Shown one piece after another: positions 9,109 to 18,189 of a DNA stretch of 64,000 nt. The stretch comes from Butyricimonas faecalis (GTDB taxonomy: Bacteria > Bacteroidota > Bacteroidia > Bacteroidales > Marinifilaceae). Below the pieces are notes generated by a model that did no database searches, was not told the origin of the DNA, and saw nothing but the letters and a program-made list of their open reading frames with translations. Location of the stretch: the NCBI RefSeq assembly GCF_003991565.1, contig NZ_CP032819.1, positions 1,984,001-2,048,000 of the forward strand, given 5' to 3'. A program made the position numbers and the translations under genes. Position 1 is the stretch's first letter. Each line of letters opens with the position of its first letter.

Positions 9109-12100
9109 TTAAAACTCAACTTTCAAACCAAATGTGAAAGAGGGAGCTTCACTTAATCCCAAAGTTCCGCGAACAGGCTCTACCACCTCCGGATCAAAAC
9201 CCTCTTTATTTTTCGTCCACATCCACACCGTGTTTGCTTGGGCTGTCAAACTTACCCGGGCAAACGGAGATTTCTTAACCAACTGCTTGGGCAATTCATA
9301 ATTCAAAGTTATCTCCCGCAACCGGATAAAATCCCCTTTCCGCACGCTATTGGAAGAATAAACAGCCAAGCTGGCCCTGTCATTACTCCTATAATCCTTG
9401 GTACGGATAGAGGGAATATCCGTTATCGCCTCGTCTCCCGGCTTCATCCAACGCTTTCCGACAAACGCGCTCAGATTCGCAGTAGAACCTTTCGCAGCCG
9501 AACCGGCATCCATCGTCGGGTAAGCCACCCGGAATACGTGACCGAAATTATAGATAAAAGAGAACATCAACGTTAAACTTTTGTATTTGAAGTCCGTTGA
9601 AAAACTTCCGCTATATTTCGGGCGGTAAGTACCATTACACTCCACCGATTCCGCCACCGCGACATCGGTCTTATTTCCATCGGCATCGTATGTCAACGGA
9701 TTTCCGTTCTCGTCCAACCCCGCCCAACGATAACTCCACAACGCCTCTCTCGGGTGACCTGCCACAAATTCAGTCAATCCATGCGTGAGGTTATAAGCCG
9801 GATTACTATCTAAAATAGCGTTATTGGTAATCTTATTTTTATTATACCCGAACACAAAATTCACGAACCATTGAAAATCCTGCCTCTCCAATACCTTCGC
9901 ATTCAGTTGCGCCTCAATCCCCTTATTCCACATATTGGCGCCATTGATATATTCCCCGTCAAAGCCAAGAGTCGGATCCAATTGTATATTCCCCAACAAA
10001 TCGTAGCTACGCTTATCGTAATATTCCAGCGACAGAGCCAGACAATGGAACAATTCGGCCTCCACGCCGAGATTCAATGTTTTCGTTCGTTCCCATCTTA
10101 ACTTCGGGTTTGGCGCGTTAGATACCCTCGCGTAATAAGCACCAATCGCACTATTGAAATTTCTACGCACCGTCAATAAAGGCGTGGACGAACCGCTCCG
10201 GTCAAAATTACCCGTTAACCCATAAGTTACCCGGGTTGTCAAACGATTGATCACGTTCGAATGGAAAAAGTCTTCGTTATGCACGTTCCAACTCATCCCG
10301 ACCGACCACAACGGGTTCCGACGGTATTTTTTGGCAGCCCCAAACAAATTGGACTCATCCACCCGGAACGTTCCACTCAGCGTGTAACGCGCATCGTAAG
10401 TATAAACCGCAGAGCCGTAATAGGATACTTCCCGGTTATCCCGATATGAAAAACTATTATACGAATCGGCATAATACCTGTGCCAACCGTTCCAACCATA
10501 AATGCCATTTTTTGCCAAGGTCTGCTCGTCAAACAATTGGTAGGTCAACAATTCATCATTATACCCCAATCTACGATAATTACTCGACTCACTTGTACGT
10601 TTACGCAATTCAAAACCTCCGACAACATTCACGTAATGCTCCCCCTTTTTCCCGAAAGTCCGATTCAACACACCTCCTACCTTTAGGGCATGAGCCGTCA
10701 AATCCGTGGTTGTCATATCCAAAATATTCCCCATCGGCAAATGATTCACAAGCTCACCATTTTCCACGTTTGTCATGTAATTCAACAGGTCCCGCACATA
10801 ATAAGACTCCTCATCCCGAAGATTTTTATTCTTGCTATGTATCCGCTCGTACTGGTAATCCATATTCATTTGCAATCCTTCCAAAATAGTCACGTCAAGT
10901 CCCAATTTCGTCCGCAAACTAAACTTACTTGTTTTGTTATTTGCCAGATCGACTTCGTCCAATATATTGAAACCGTAATCTTTATACCCTTGTTCCATCA
11001 AGTCCTGATTCTTGACAACATTGAATTTGGCATAATCCTTCACCCGATTCCCCTCTTCGTCCACCAATAGCTGGTAAGGTTGAATCGAGCGGATCTCGCT
11101 TTCAACATTATACCCCAAATTTTCCTTCCCGTATACCGCGTTAATATCTGCACGGACCTTCACTCTTGATGTAACCGAATAACTATTCTTGGATAAGATA
11201 TTGAACGTTGAATTTTCACTCCCATCCTTGTACACGGAATTTTCACCCGTATAACTTCCCGACAAGAAATAAGCAAACGCCTCGTTTCCTCCGGACAAAG
11301 ACAAGGTGTGGTTATGCCTTATTGCCGATCGCAATAATTTATCTTCAATCTGCTTCTCGTTGGAAATCGTCCCCAAAGCCGCCAATTTCTCCTCCAACTC
11401 CGTACGACTGATTTTATTATTCTCGTAGTCAAAGATCAACCCGTATGAAGGAGAATACCCGTAAGCACGCCCATTATACGTACTGCCATGCAACAAACCT
11501 TTGTCAAACACCTCCAAATCATAATCAACAACCGTTTTCGAATCGGCTCGATTCAGATCGTCAAAATCCAGCTTCATCATTACATTCACGTTCCCGGAAT
11601 ACAACAACTTACCCCGTCCGATTGCCCCTTTCTTCATCTCGATTACGATAACGCCATTTGCCGCACGTGTACCCCAGATAGCAGCTGCTGCCGCATCTTT
11701 CAGCACGGTGATACGCTCCACTTGATCCATATTTTCCGGCAGTTCGTCCACTTCAAACCCATCCACAATATAGAGAGGCTTCGTTCCAACCTTCTCCGAA
11801 ATCGTGCTACCACCCCGAATACGTACATCATTGTTGTAAATCGTCAAACCGGGTACCTGTCCTTCCAACAACCGATTCAAGCCGGCACTTCCCCTCAACT
11901 CTATCGCCTGCGGAGAAATCGAGGAAAAAGACCCCGTGGTATTCACCTTCTTTAAAGTCTGGTAACCCGTGCAAACCACCTCTTCCATCTCCTCCACGTC
12001 CGGCTCCATGAAGACTATCAATTCCGTTTGCTTCCCGACATTCACCTCCCGAGATTTCATACCGATAAAGGAAAAAAGCAACACGAGCGAATCCTGACGG

Positions 12101-12609
12101 GGCAACTCCAGGCGGAACTGTCCCGACGCATCTGTCGCCGTCCCAATCGCCGTTCCTTTCAACAACACGGTTACCCCGGGCAAAATATCCCCTCCTTTTT
12201 CTTTCACGATTCCGGTAATCACGATTTTCTTCGGAGCTTCCTCCTTTAGCTCCCGGGGAGTAATCACAATGACATTATCCACCATCCGATAAGATAACGG
12301 TATCCCCTTCAGTATCTCCTCCAAAACATCCACCACGCTGGCATCTTTCACCGAAAAACTCACCTGGTAACGATTCACTTCGTTATCATTGTAAAAAAAC
12401 TCGTAATCACTTACCTGTCCCAGTTCTTTCAAGACCGAAAGTAAATTCTCCGACTTTTTCTCCATCGTCAATTTCTTGTTTTGAGAATAACTCATCGCCG
12501 AAACCGACAGCATCATACATAACAGTAAACAAGAACAAATTTTCATAACTAGCAAAATTTTCCGCAAGCCATGGACATACCATGCCCACAAGTTTGATTT
12601 TTTTTTCAT
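9109..12609 (-). CDS. SusC/RagA-family TonB-dependent transporter with STN signalling domain
   Basis: The 1166-residue outer-membrane protein has a signal sequence ending near residue 43. An STN domain (about 45-115, secretin/TonB N-terminus) follows, then a carboxypeptidase-regulatory-like domain (about 128-205), a plug domain and a long beta-barrel. The STN domain is the hallmark of transporters that signal through FecR and an ECF sigma factor, both encoded upstream. The chosen start is the first Met; the Met at residue 22 could be the real start. With SusD it should import an unknown ligand by TonB-driven transport and switch on its own operon when loaded. Confidence 0.92.
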   Translation of the reverse strand: MKKKSNLWAWYVHGLRKILLVMKICSCLLLCMMLSVSAMSYSQNKKLTMEKKSENLLSVLKELGQVSDYEFFYNDNEVNRYQVSFSVKDASVVDVLEEILKGIPLSYRMVDNVIVITPRELKEEAPKKIVITGIVKEKGGDILPGVTVLLKGTAIGTATDASGQFRLELPRQDSLVLLFSFIGMKSREVNVGKQTELIVFMEPDVEEMEEVVCTGYQTLKKVNTTGSFSSISPQAIELRGSAGLNRLLEGQVPGLTIYNNDVRIRGGSTISEKVGTKPLYIVDGFEVDELPENMDQVERITVLKDAAAAAIWGTRAANGVIVIEMKKGAIGRGKLLYSGNVNVMMKLDFDDLNRADSKTVVDYDLEVFDKGLLHGSTYNGRAYGYSPSYGLIFDYENNKISRTELEEKLAALGTISNEKQIEDKLLRSAIRHNHTLSLSGGNEAFAYFLSGSYTGENSVYKDGSENSTFNILSKNSYSVTSRVKVRADINAVYGKENLGYNVESEIRSIQPYQLLVDEEGNRVKDYAKFNVVKNQDLMEQGYKDYGFNILDEVDLANNKTSKFSLRTKLGLDVTILEGLQMNMDYQYERIHSKNKNLRDEESYYVRDLLNYMTNVENGELVNHLPMGNILDMTTTDLTAHALKVGGVLNRTFGKKGEHYVNVVGGFELRKRTSESSNYRRLGYNDELLTYQLFDEQTLAKNGIYGWNGWHRYYADSYNSFSYRDNREVSYYGSAVYTYDARYTLSGTFRVDESNLFGAAKKYRRNPLWSVGMSWNVHNEDFFHSNVINRLTTRVTYGLTGNFDRSGSSTPLLTVRRNFNSAIGAYYARVSNAPNPKLRWERTKTLNLGVEAELFHCLALSLEYYDKRSYDLLGNIQLDPTLGFDGEYINGANMWNKGIEAQLNAKVLERQDFQWFVNFVFGYNKNKITNNAILDSNPAYNLTHGLTEFVAGHPREALWSYRWAGLDENGNPLTYDADGNKTDVAVAESVECNGTYRPKYSGSFSTDFKYKSLTLMFSFIYNFGHVFRVAYPTMDAGSAAKGSTANLSAFVGKRWMKPGDEAITDIPSIRTKDYRSNDRASLAVYSSNSVRKGDFIRLREITLNYELPKQLVKKSPFARVSLTAQANTVWMWTKNKEGFDPEVVEPVRGTLGLSEAPSFTFGLKVEF

Positions 12610-12655
12610 AACTTTGTGAAGTTAAATTGTTTATTTCAGAATCAATTTTTCAATG

Positions 12656-12686
12656 AAACGGGAAGTGGTACGAACACTTCCTGTTT
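12656..12686 (-). terminator. Intercistronic hairpin between fecR and susC
   Basis: GGAAGTG at about 12661-12667 pairs with CACTTCC at about 12675-12681 around a seven-base loop, just after the FecR stop codon. A T run follows on the + strand side. On the - strand it could act as an attenuator between the regulator and the transporter genes. Confidence 0.4.
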
Positions 12687-12687
12687 T

Positions 12688-13854
12688 TTATTGTATTATT
12701 ATCGTGTTTCCTTTCACTTGAAATTTAATATCCGTTGTCATCTCTATCATCTTCAAAACCTGGGATATATCCGAGTATTTCGGTAGAGACCCCGTGAAAC
12801 GTTTTTGTTTCATCGAAGAGTTCGAGAAGAAGAAATTGACGTTATACCAACGGGATAATTTCCGGATTACCCCCTCCATGTCCTCGCTGGCAAACGTAAA
12901 CCGATCCAGCCTCCACATCGAATACAACTTGGTGTTCACCTCCCGAACAACCATCTCTTTTCCCTGTAGCAACGCCTGTTCACCGGGTGTCAATGTCACC
13001 TTTTCCCCGTTAACCTTATCATCGACTTCAACCCGGCCTTCCACAAGAGTCGCGTGACTGTTCTCCTCATCTTCATAGGCCGACACGTTAAAGGACGTTC
13101 CCAACACCTTTACATCCATATCCCGTGTTTCCACGATAAACGGGGCCGCTTCATTCCGAGCCACCTGGAAATAGGCCTCTCCAACCAAACAGACCCGCCT
13201 TTCATTACCGACAAAGTGAGCGGGATACTTCAATTCAGAAGCACTGTTCAACCAAATTTCCGTTCCATCATCCAACACGATCTTGTACTCCCCTCCTCTC
13301 GGGACCTGCAACGTGTGCCATTCCGGCATCCGCGAGAGGGCTGACAAGGAGTATTCCAAACTACCGTCCTTGCTTATTTTCAAGGTTTCATTTCCCGTGA
13401 TATCCAAACACGTATCTTTCAATCCCTGTAGCAACAATTGTTGTCCCTTTCCCGTGATCAACACCGCTTGAGTTTCCCCCGGTCGGATCTGTGCGACAAG
13501 AACTTGTTCCTCCACCGGTCGGGCTGAATCCGTTATCTGCCAATACAACAATCCCCCCGCGACAGCTACCACGAACACGGCCGCCACGCTCTTCCATACA
13601 CGCAACAACAAACGACGTTTCCGGGAAGTTTTATCCATCTCCTCTTTCAACTGAATCCAACGCCGGGAAGTATCAAACGACGCGTACGCCCCGATTTCCT
13701 GTTGCAGAACCTCTTTATCCCGAAGCTCATCCAGTAACTTCCGGTGCCGCTCGTTTTCATCCAGCCACCCTTGAAGCCGAATCATCTCCTCCTCCGAAAT
13801 ATCATCCCGCAAATAGGCCAGGAGCAATTCATGTATCTCTTTTTCCATTTTCAT
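12688..13854 (-). CDS. FecR-family anti-sigma factor
   Basis: The protein has a cytoplasmic N-terminal sigma-binding region (about 80 residues) and a single membrane segment (SVAAVFVVAVAGGLLYW). A periplasmic FecR domain follows (VPRGGEYKIVLDDGTEIWLN, then VLGTSFNVSAY), with a C-terminal DUF4974/STN-like domain (RKLSRWYNVNFFF). It should relay ligand occupancy of the STN-containing SusC to the sigma factor. The reading frame is open to 13881, but MKMEKEIHELL at 13854 is a more natural start than the Cys-rich extension. Its partner sigma gene lies 1.6 kb upstream instead of adjacent, with other DNA between them. Confidence 0.88.
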   Translation of the reverse strand: MKMEKEIHELLLAYLRDDISEEEMIRLQGWLDENERHRKLLDELRDKEVLQQEIGAYASFDTSRRWIQLKEEMDKTSRKRRLLLRVWKSVAAVFVVAVAGGLLYWQITDSARPVEEQVLVAQIRPGETQAVLITGKGQQLLLQGLKDTCLDITGNETLKISKDGSLEYSLSALSRMPEWHTLQVPRGGEYKIVLDDGTEIWLNSASELKYPAHFVGNERRVCLVGEAYFQVARNEAAPFIVETRDMDVKVLGTSFNVSAYEDEENSHATLVEGRVEVDDKVNGEKVTLTPGEQALLQGKEMVVREVNTKLYSMWRLDRFTFASEDMEGVIRKLSRWYNVNFFFSNSSMKQKRFTGSLPKYSDISQVLKMIEMTTDIKFQVKGNTIIIQ

Positions 13855-14082
13855 ACATCTGATTTTACACCTTAAACACACTCAACCGGGAAATAGGTGA
13901 CAAGGGTATTAAAAAAATTCAAGAATTTATATACGAGTTTACAGTATAAAACTCATTCTCCCCCTTCTCCGTCAGTTTCACTGCCACCTTCCACTTTCCT
14001 CGTCTGAGATGGGAATGCTATTCTATTTCATTGTCTATTAAATAAAAAGCAGGCGTCGTGGGTAATCATTCATGCTTTTTCA

Positions 14083-14090
14083 TACCTTTG
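14083..14090 (+). promoter_or_regulatory. Bacteroidetes -7 promoter element TACCTTTG
   Basis: This is a full match to TAnnTTTG, 28 bases before the ATG of the 53-codon ORF at 14119. No convincing -33 element was found. Confidence 0.35.
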
Positions 14091-14118
14091 TTCAACTCAT
14101 GAATTTACATATAACAAG

Positions 14119-14280
14119 ATGATATATCTCATTAAATCCGAAAGATGCATACGACATTTTTTTTCTTACCATTCTGACTTTGCAGGAAATAAGTATCAGG
14201 GATGGTTTCCTGATTCAGTTGAAGAAGTCCGTAATTACATCAGCAATATGCCAACGATAATGGATATTGCCAAATATTAA
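14119..14280 (+). CDS. Unrecognised 53-residue protein or gene remnant
   Basis: An ATG-to-TAA frame of 53 codons lies behind a plausible -7 element. The product is mixed in composition (aromatic and charged residues, ending MPTIMDIAKY) and looks protein-like, but I do not recognise it. Its stop codon coincides with the start of the 254-bp repeat at 14277, so it may be a truncated gene end or part of the same insertion that separates the sigma and FecR genes. Confidence 0.3.
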   Translation: MIYLIKSERCIRHFFSYHSDFAGNKYQGWFPDSVEEVRNYISNMPTIMDIAKY

Positions 14281-14530
14281 CTCCTACATGCAAGAAGGTA
14301 TATTTACCATTCGTGATCCAATGGATAAGGGATGCATTTCTAAGACAAGCACCAATTCATTTCGCCACGGAGACGTATCGCGGACGTTCACGAACGTCTT
14401 TGTAACGTCTTTGATTCGTCTTTGATACGTCTTTAATCCCTAAGAACATCGAATATGCCACGGAAGATAAACGTGTATTATCTAGGAAAAGTTTACTTTA
14501 TATTTCGTTGTAAAGTGGTATATAAGTACC
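14277..14530 (+). repeat. 254-bp interspersed repeat, copy 1, with 11-bp tandem block
   Basis: It matches the reverse complement of 43832-44085 at roughly nine positions in ten by eye. Within it, 14393-14436 is four tandem 11-bp units of the form AACGTCTTTGA. It follows the 53-codon ORF and precedes the GNAT gene. Part of one frame is shared by both copies (VIQW, then FLRQAPIHFATE), so it could hold the decayed end of a gene. Boundaries are sharp, suggesting mobility or recombination. Confidence 0.7.
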
Positions 14531-14564
14531 ATAAAATATTATACAAAAAAACACAAAACCAAAG

Positions 14565-15368
14565 ATGAAAATGGATTTTAAAATCAGAATAGCACAACCA
14601 TCTGATAGTGCAGAGTTAAGAGACTTATATAAGAATACCGTACTCGTAGTAAACAAGCGTGATTATTCACAGGAAGAAGTTGAAGATTGGGCTTCATGCG
14701 GAGATGATCTTTCCAACATAGAAGAAATGATAAAGACTCACTATTTTATTGTGGCTGTTAATCAGCTATCTCGGATTGTAGGCTTTTCGTCCATTACGCC
14801 GCAAGGCTATCTGCACTCCATGTTCATTCACGCGGACTTTCAGGGCAAAGGCATCGCAACGATGCTTTTGAAAGAAATAGAACGATATGCCATTACAAAA
14901 GGTATTATACAAATCACATCAGAAGTGAGTTTAACCGCTCGTCCATTCTTTGAAAAAAAAGGATACGTGGTCGAAAAGGAACAAAAGCGACAGGCAAATA
15001 AATTGTGTTTGACTAATTTTTGGATGTCAAAGACCTTATCTGTTATAAAACCATACCGCGGTCGCATTCCTGCTTGTGGTGTGTTTTGCGGTGGTTGTCC
15101 CGTCTATACACGAGAGGAAAAACCTTGTCCAGGAGCAGAGAAAAACAAAACCCGCTGTGAAAAATGTAGCACATTTCACCAATGTTGTGTTGAGAAAGGA
15201 ATAACACACTGCTACCAGTGTCATCTATTCCCTTGTATCAAGTTCAAAGGTTTTACGAAACGTTGGTTAAAGTATGGGCAAAACTTTATCGAAAATCAGA
15301 AATTTTTAAAGCAAGTGGGTGAAGTGGAGTTTTTGAAGTTTTATAATGCAAAGGTTACAAGGCTGTAA
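14565..15368 (+). CDS. GNAT acetyltransferase fused to a Cys-rich DUF3795 domain
   Basis: Residues 1-155 form a GNAT domain with the acetyl-CoA binding segment DFQGKGIATMLLKEIE and a conserved FEKKGYV end. Residues 160-267 are a DUF3795-type domain with many cysteines (CGVFCGGCPVYTR, then CEKCSTFHQCC and CYQCHLFPC) that likely bind zinc. The acetyl acceptor is unknown. Codon use is more AT-rich than that of the flanking sigma and FecR genes, and it runs against them, so it looks like an insertion. A start at the third codon is equally possible. Confidence 0.8.
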   Translation: MKMDFKIRIAQPSDSAELRDLYKNTVLVVNKRDYSQEEVEDWASCGDDLSNIEEMIKTHYFIVAVNQLSRIVGFSSITPQGYLHSMFIHADFQGKGIATMLLKEIERYAITKGIIQITSEVSLTARPFFEKKGYVVEKEQKRQANKLCLTNFWMSKTLSVIKPYRGRIPACGVFCGGCPVYTREEKPCPGAEKNKTRCEKCSTFHQCCVEKGITHCYQCHLFPCIKFKGFTKRWLKYGQNFIENQKFLKQVGEVEFLKFYNAKVTRL

Positions 15369-15414
15369 TTGTGTAGCTTAACAAATAAAATATCAATTGG
15401 AGTACACGAAAAGA

Positions 15415-15440
15415 TAGGGGAACCTTAGGGCAATCCCCTA
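15415..15440 (-). terminator. Hairpin between the sigma and GNAT gene ends
   Basis: TAGGGGA (15415-15421) pairs with TCCCCTA (15434-15440) in the short gap between two convergent genes. The flanking T content is low, so function as a terminator is uncertain. Confidence 0.35.
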
Positions 15441-15443
15441 GAA

Positions 15444-16028
15444 TCATAAACCTGGGAAAAACATACCCACATAAACGAACAAATCTCCCAACCTTTCCCG
15501 CAAGTAGGACTTTGCCCGCTGCTTTTGAGTTTTTATCGTGTTCAAAGATATATTCAACTCTTCGGCAATTTTCCGATCCTCTTGGCCGTCCACGTATGAA
15601 CGCTTAAAGATTTCCTTGCATCTATCCGGTAACTCGTCAATCGCACCAAAAAGTTCTGCCACTACATCAGCCCGAATTTGCTGACAAAGAAAATAGTCTT
15701 CATCCAACTCTTCCCGTCCCAGGTTCTTATAATTCCGATCCCGAATTTCCAAATCCCGGAGATAATTCAAACACCGATGCTGTACGCTATTGTAAAGAAA
15801 AGTTTTTATCGTTTTCACGTTAGGAAAGCCACCCCGGTCCATTTTCCAAAAAGAAAGGAAAACATCCTGCACAATATCTTCCGCCTCCGAATGGTCCCGC
15901 ACGATACGGGCTGCAAAGAAACATAACGCTTTATGGAATGTTTCGAACAATTGTTGAAATGCTTCCTGTTTTCCCTGCTCTAAACATTTCACAAATTCCG
16001 GTGACTGAATATCAATATTATACATCAA
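15444..16028 (-). CDS. ECF-type RNA polymerase sigma factor (sigma-70 family)
   Basis: The 194-residue protein has region 2 (FFAARIVRDHSEAEDIVQDV) and region 4 with its helix-turn-helix (EDRKIAEELNISLNTIKTQK), and no region 1 or 3, as in ECF sigma factors. It belongs to the Bacteroidetes FecI-like group that works with FecR and an STN-type SusC, and it probably activates the fecR-susC-susD-tlpA genes downstream. These usually follow within about 100 bases, whereas here 1.6 kb of other DNA intervenes, so the target genes may need their own promoter. Confidence 0.9.
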   Translation of the reverse strand: MMYNIDIQSPEFVKCLEQGKQEAFQQLFETFHKALCFFAARIVRDHSEAEDIVQDVFLSFWKMDRGGFPNVKTIKTFLYNSVQHRCLNYLRDLEIRDRNYKNLGREELDEDYFLCQQIRADVVAELFGAIDELPDRCKEIFKRSYVDGQEDRKIAEELNISLNTIKTQKQRAKSYLRERLGDLFVYVGMFFPGL

Positions 16029-16090
16029 ATTCCTATACTTAATTTGCTATCACGCTTTCCTATCAGACTTCCGATAAATAGGAACACTTA

Positions 16091-16098
16091 CAAAAATA
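16091..16098 (-). promoter_or_regulatory. -7 promoter element for the ECF sigma gene
   Basis: The - strand reads TATTTTTG, a match to TAnnTTTG, about 63 bases upstream of the sigma start codon. Confidence 0.45.
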
Positions 16099-16203
16099 AG
16101 TATTATTTTATCAAATCAAAATAAATACGATCCGTCTTCGGTAAGAAATGCTGCCCCTTCGCTGTTTGCGAGGGGGCGAAGAACGTCCTTTAGGAGAGGA
16201 AAT

Positions 16204-16243
16204 ACTACCCCCTCCAACTCCCCCTTACACAGGGGGAGAGTTG
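16204..16243. repeat. C/G-rich hairpin repeat, partial copy
   Basis: Only the left arm of the element at 5541-5664 is present (ACTACCCCCTCCAACTCCCC, followed by the CCCCTTACACAGGGG hairpin), directly after the stop codon of the DUF4988 gene. It is preceded by a separate G/C-rich inverted repeat around 16152-16178. Confidence 0.6.
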
Positions 16244-16244
16244 G

Positions 16245-17954
16245 CTAGAAAGCCAAAATGGGACGCACGTAGCCATCAGCATTCTTCGTGTTGCTGGCCA
16301 CGCGACCAGTCTCTACGTACACGAAGGGGGCGTCGTTCACCGAACTGAAAGACACCTCAGAAGAGGACCAATAGCAGTTGCTCCTCAAGGCTCTACCGAG
16401 GGGATCAGCGGCAAGTAAATCACGCTGTTGGTAAACCTCGTACATCTGACCGATGGAGGGAAGGAACCAACCACTGCTGTTCTTCGGGGCTTTTACCTTC
16501 TTCTCATAATCCACAACAGCATAGTAGGTAGCGGGATAACCTTCCGCTTTATCCGGTTTCAGCTTGCTTGTACCACGAACTTGAGTGATGATTGTTTGCG
16601 TATAATCATAACCGTTCCAATCCATTTCCGGGGAAGTCAGATTATTCGAAACATTTTCCGGAAAGAGATTCAATGCCGTGCCCTTAACACCCCACATACA
16701 GACCGTGGCAGTGGCATCAGCCAAGGCTACGACATAGCCGTGACATTTTTGTTGCCCGATACCCGTATTTGAATAATCCGACTGGTCGACTTCATTCGCC
16801 AACGCGAAAACGATGCCGACACACGCCGTTTTTTGCAATTCTGTCAGAGTTTCACTCTTGTTCACGAACGACCCGTCACTCATGTAATAGTCGCCTTTGA
16901 CTATGTTATTGTCAGTTGCCATTTTGGTGCCGAGTGGAGTGATTTTCACGAGACGGGATGCCGTCACCTGTGTTCCATCCGTGTATGTCAATATCACGCT
17001 GAGCAGAGCTTGGTCGCCAATGGTAAGCGAACTGTTGCCTTTAACAGTTACAGTTGTTGTTATCAATGCGTTAGAAAAGTCGGGAGAATCAACGCTTACC
17101 GACCAGCCATTACTGCCGGCACGTGTATATGTTCCACTCGTGGGAGTTACCGTTGCCATAAGATTGTTGTAGTTACTGCTTGTCAGGTTGTTGGGCAAGA
17201 TGACATTTAACTCTGTTTCTCCCACCACATAAACATCGGCTATTTCATAGCTCTCGAAACGTATTGCAGAGGTGTAGCGGGGTAACTTGATTTTTGTGGT
17301 GCCGTTCGCGAGAGTCAACTCAACGTAATCCCCGTTATTCGTGTCTATGGCACTGAACATGGAATCGCCCTTCTCTCCGGTAGCCTTTATGCCCGTTGAA
17401 GTCCAAGTTGTGCCGTTATCAGTTGAAATTTCCCATTCATTGCTTTCGGCATTGATGCGCATTTGGGGAGCAATGGCCGTCTTTCCGGCAGAACCGGTAT
17501 CCCCCTTGTCGCCTTTCTCTCCGGTTACGGGTATTTTATTTCCATTGTCAAGCAGCCACTCGCCGTTTATTGTCCAGTAGTATTTCCCGTCGGCATCCTG
17601 CTTCACGCTGACAACGGGCGTATCTCCTTTGTTTCCTTGTTCCCCCTTTTCACCGTGCTTGATGGTTATGTTACCGCTTTTGAGAAATGTGATGACATAT
17701 CCCGTTCCGTCTTCAAGAGGGGTCACTCCCGTAACATAATCCTTGTCTTCAAGGGCTGCAACGAGGTTTTGAAGAGACTGAATGTTTCCGTTGACGGACT
17801 TTTGCCATTTTTCAAGGGTTGTAACTCGGTCTTCAAGATTTTCAATGTCATTTCTGAGTTCCGAGTCATTGTAATCATCCGTGCAAGAGGATAACCAGAA
17901 CGAGCAGGTGCACATTACCATATATGCAACCCACATTTTGCGAATTTGCATCAT
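16245..17954 (-). CDS. DUF4988-type collagen-like lipoprotein with FISUMP-like C-terminus
   Basis: The start MQIRK or MMQIRK near 17954 is chosen because the -7 element at 17980-17987 would start transcription downstream of the longer frame's first ATG (17999). The lipobox is WLSSC. Next come a coiled coil (ENLEDRVTTLEKWQK) and short collagen-like Gly-x-y runs (GEKGEQGNKGDTP and GEKGDKGDTGSAGK), then a beta-rich, Ig-like middle region. The C-terminus resembles Bacteroidetes FISUMP/Lcl domains, with SGWFLPSIGQMYEVYQQ, CYWSSSE and a YVRPIL end. It is probably a surface-exposed stalk-like protein. It is transcribed away from the fimbrillin-like operon, sharing the upstream region, which suggests a linked function. 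Confidence 0.75.
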   Translation of the reverse strand: MMQIRKMWVAYMVMCTCSFWLSSCTDDYNDSELRNDIENLEDRVTTLEKWQKSVNGNIQSLQNLVAALEDKDYVTGVTPLEDGTGYVITFLKSGNITIKHGEKGEQGNKGDTPVVSVKQDADGKYYWTINGEWLLDNGNKIPVTGEKGDKGDTGSAGKTAIAPQMRINAESNEWEISTDNGTTWTSTGIKATGEKGDSMFSAIDTNNGDYVELTLANGTTKIKLPRYTSAIRFESYEIADVYVVGETELNVILPNNLTSSNYNNLMATVTPTSGTYTRAGSNGWSVSVDSPDFSNALITTTVTVKGNSSLTIGDQALLSVILTYTDGTQVTASRLVKITPLGTKMATDNNIVKGDYYMSDGSFVNKSETLTELQKTACVGIVFALANEVDQSDYSNTGIGQQKCHGYVVALADATATVCMWGVKGTALNLFPENVSNNLTSPEMDWNGYDYTQTIITQVRGTSKLKPDKAEGYPATYYAVVDYEKKVKAPKNSSGWFLPSIGQMYEVYQQRDLLAADPLGRALRSNCYWSSSEVSFSSVNDAPFVYVETGRVASNTKNADGYVRPILAF

Positions 17955-17979
17955 AACTATAAAATTTTTCTTTTGCTTA

Positions 17980-17987
17980 CAAAAATA
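17980..17987 (-). promoter_or_regulatory. -7 promoter element for the DUF4988 gene
   Basis: The - strand reads TATTTTTG (TAnnTTTG). Transcription would start near 17973, which rules out the ATG at 17999 and supports a start at 17954 or 17951. Confidence 0.5.
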
Positions 17988-18110
17988 ATATAACGGCATA
18001 ATATAACCAAGTGTTTATATAAACATAATAAACACTCATTTTTATAAATTGAAAATTCATAAAATATAAAAAGCAGCGTGTGGAAGAATAATATTTTCAA
18101 CTATTTTTTA

Positions 18111-18118
18111 TAATTTTG
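18111..18118 (+). promoter_or_regulatory. -7 promoter element for the fimbrillin-like operon
   Basis: TAATTTTG matches TAnnTTTG, about 72 bases before the DUF3575 start codon, in the divergent intergenic region. Confidence 0.45.
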
Positions 18119-18189
18119 CGGTTAAGGATCAGCGTTTTAATCAATATCGAAACAGACGAAGGAGGAACATTTCCTATTTTGGTGATAAT

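Noticed and set aside
14393..14436. Tandem 11-bp units resembling a CRISPR-like array
   Set aside because: Units are too short, abut without spacers, and no cas gene is near.
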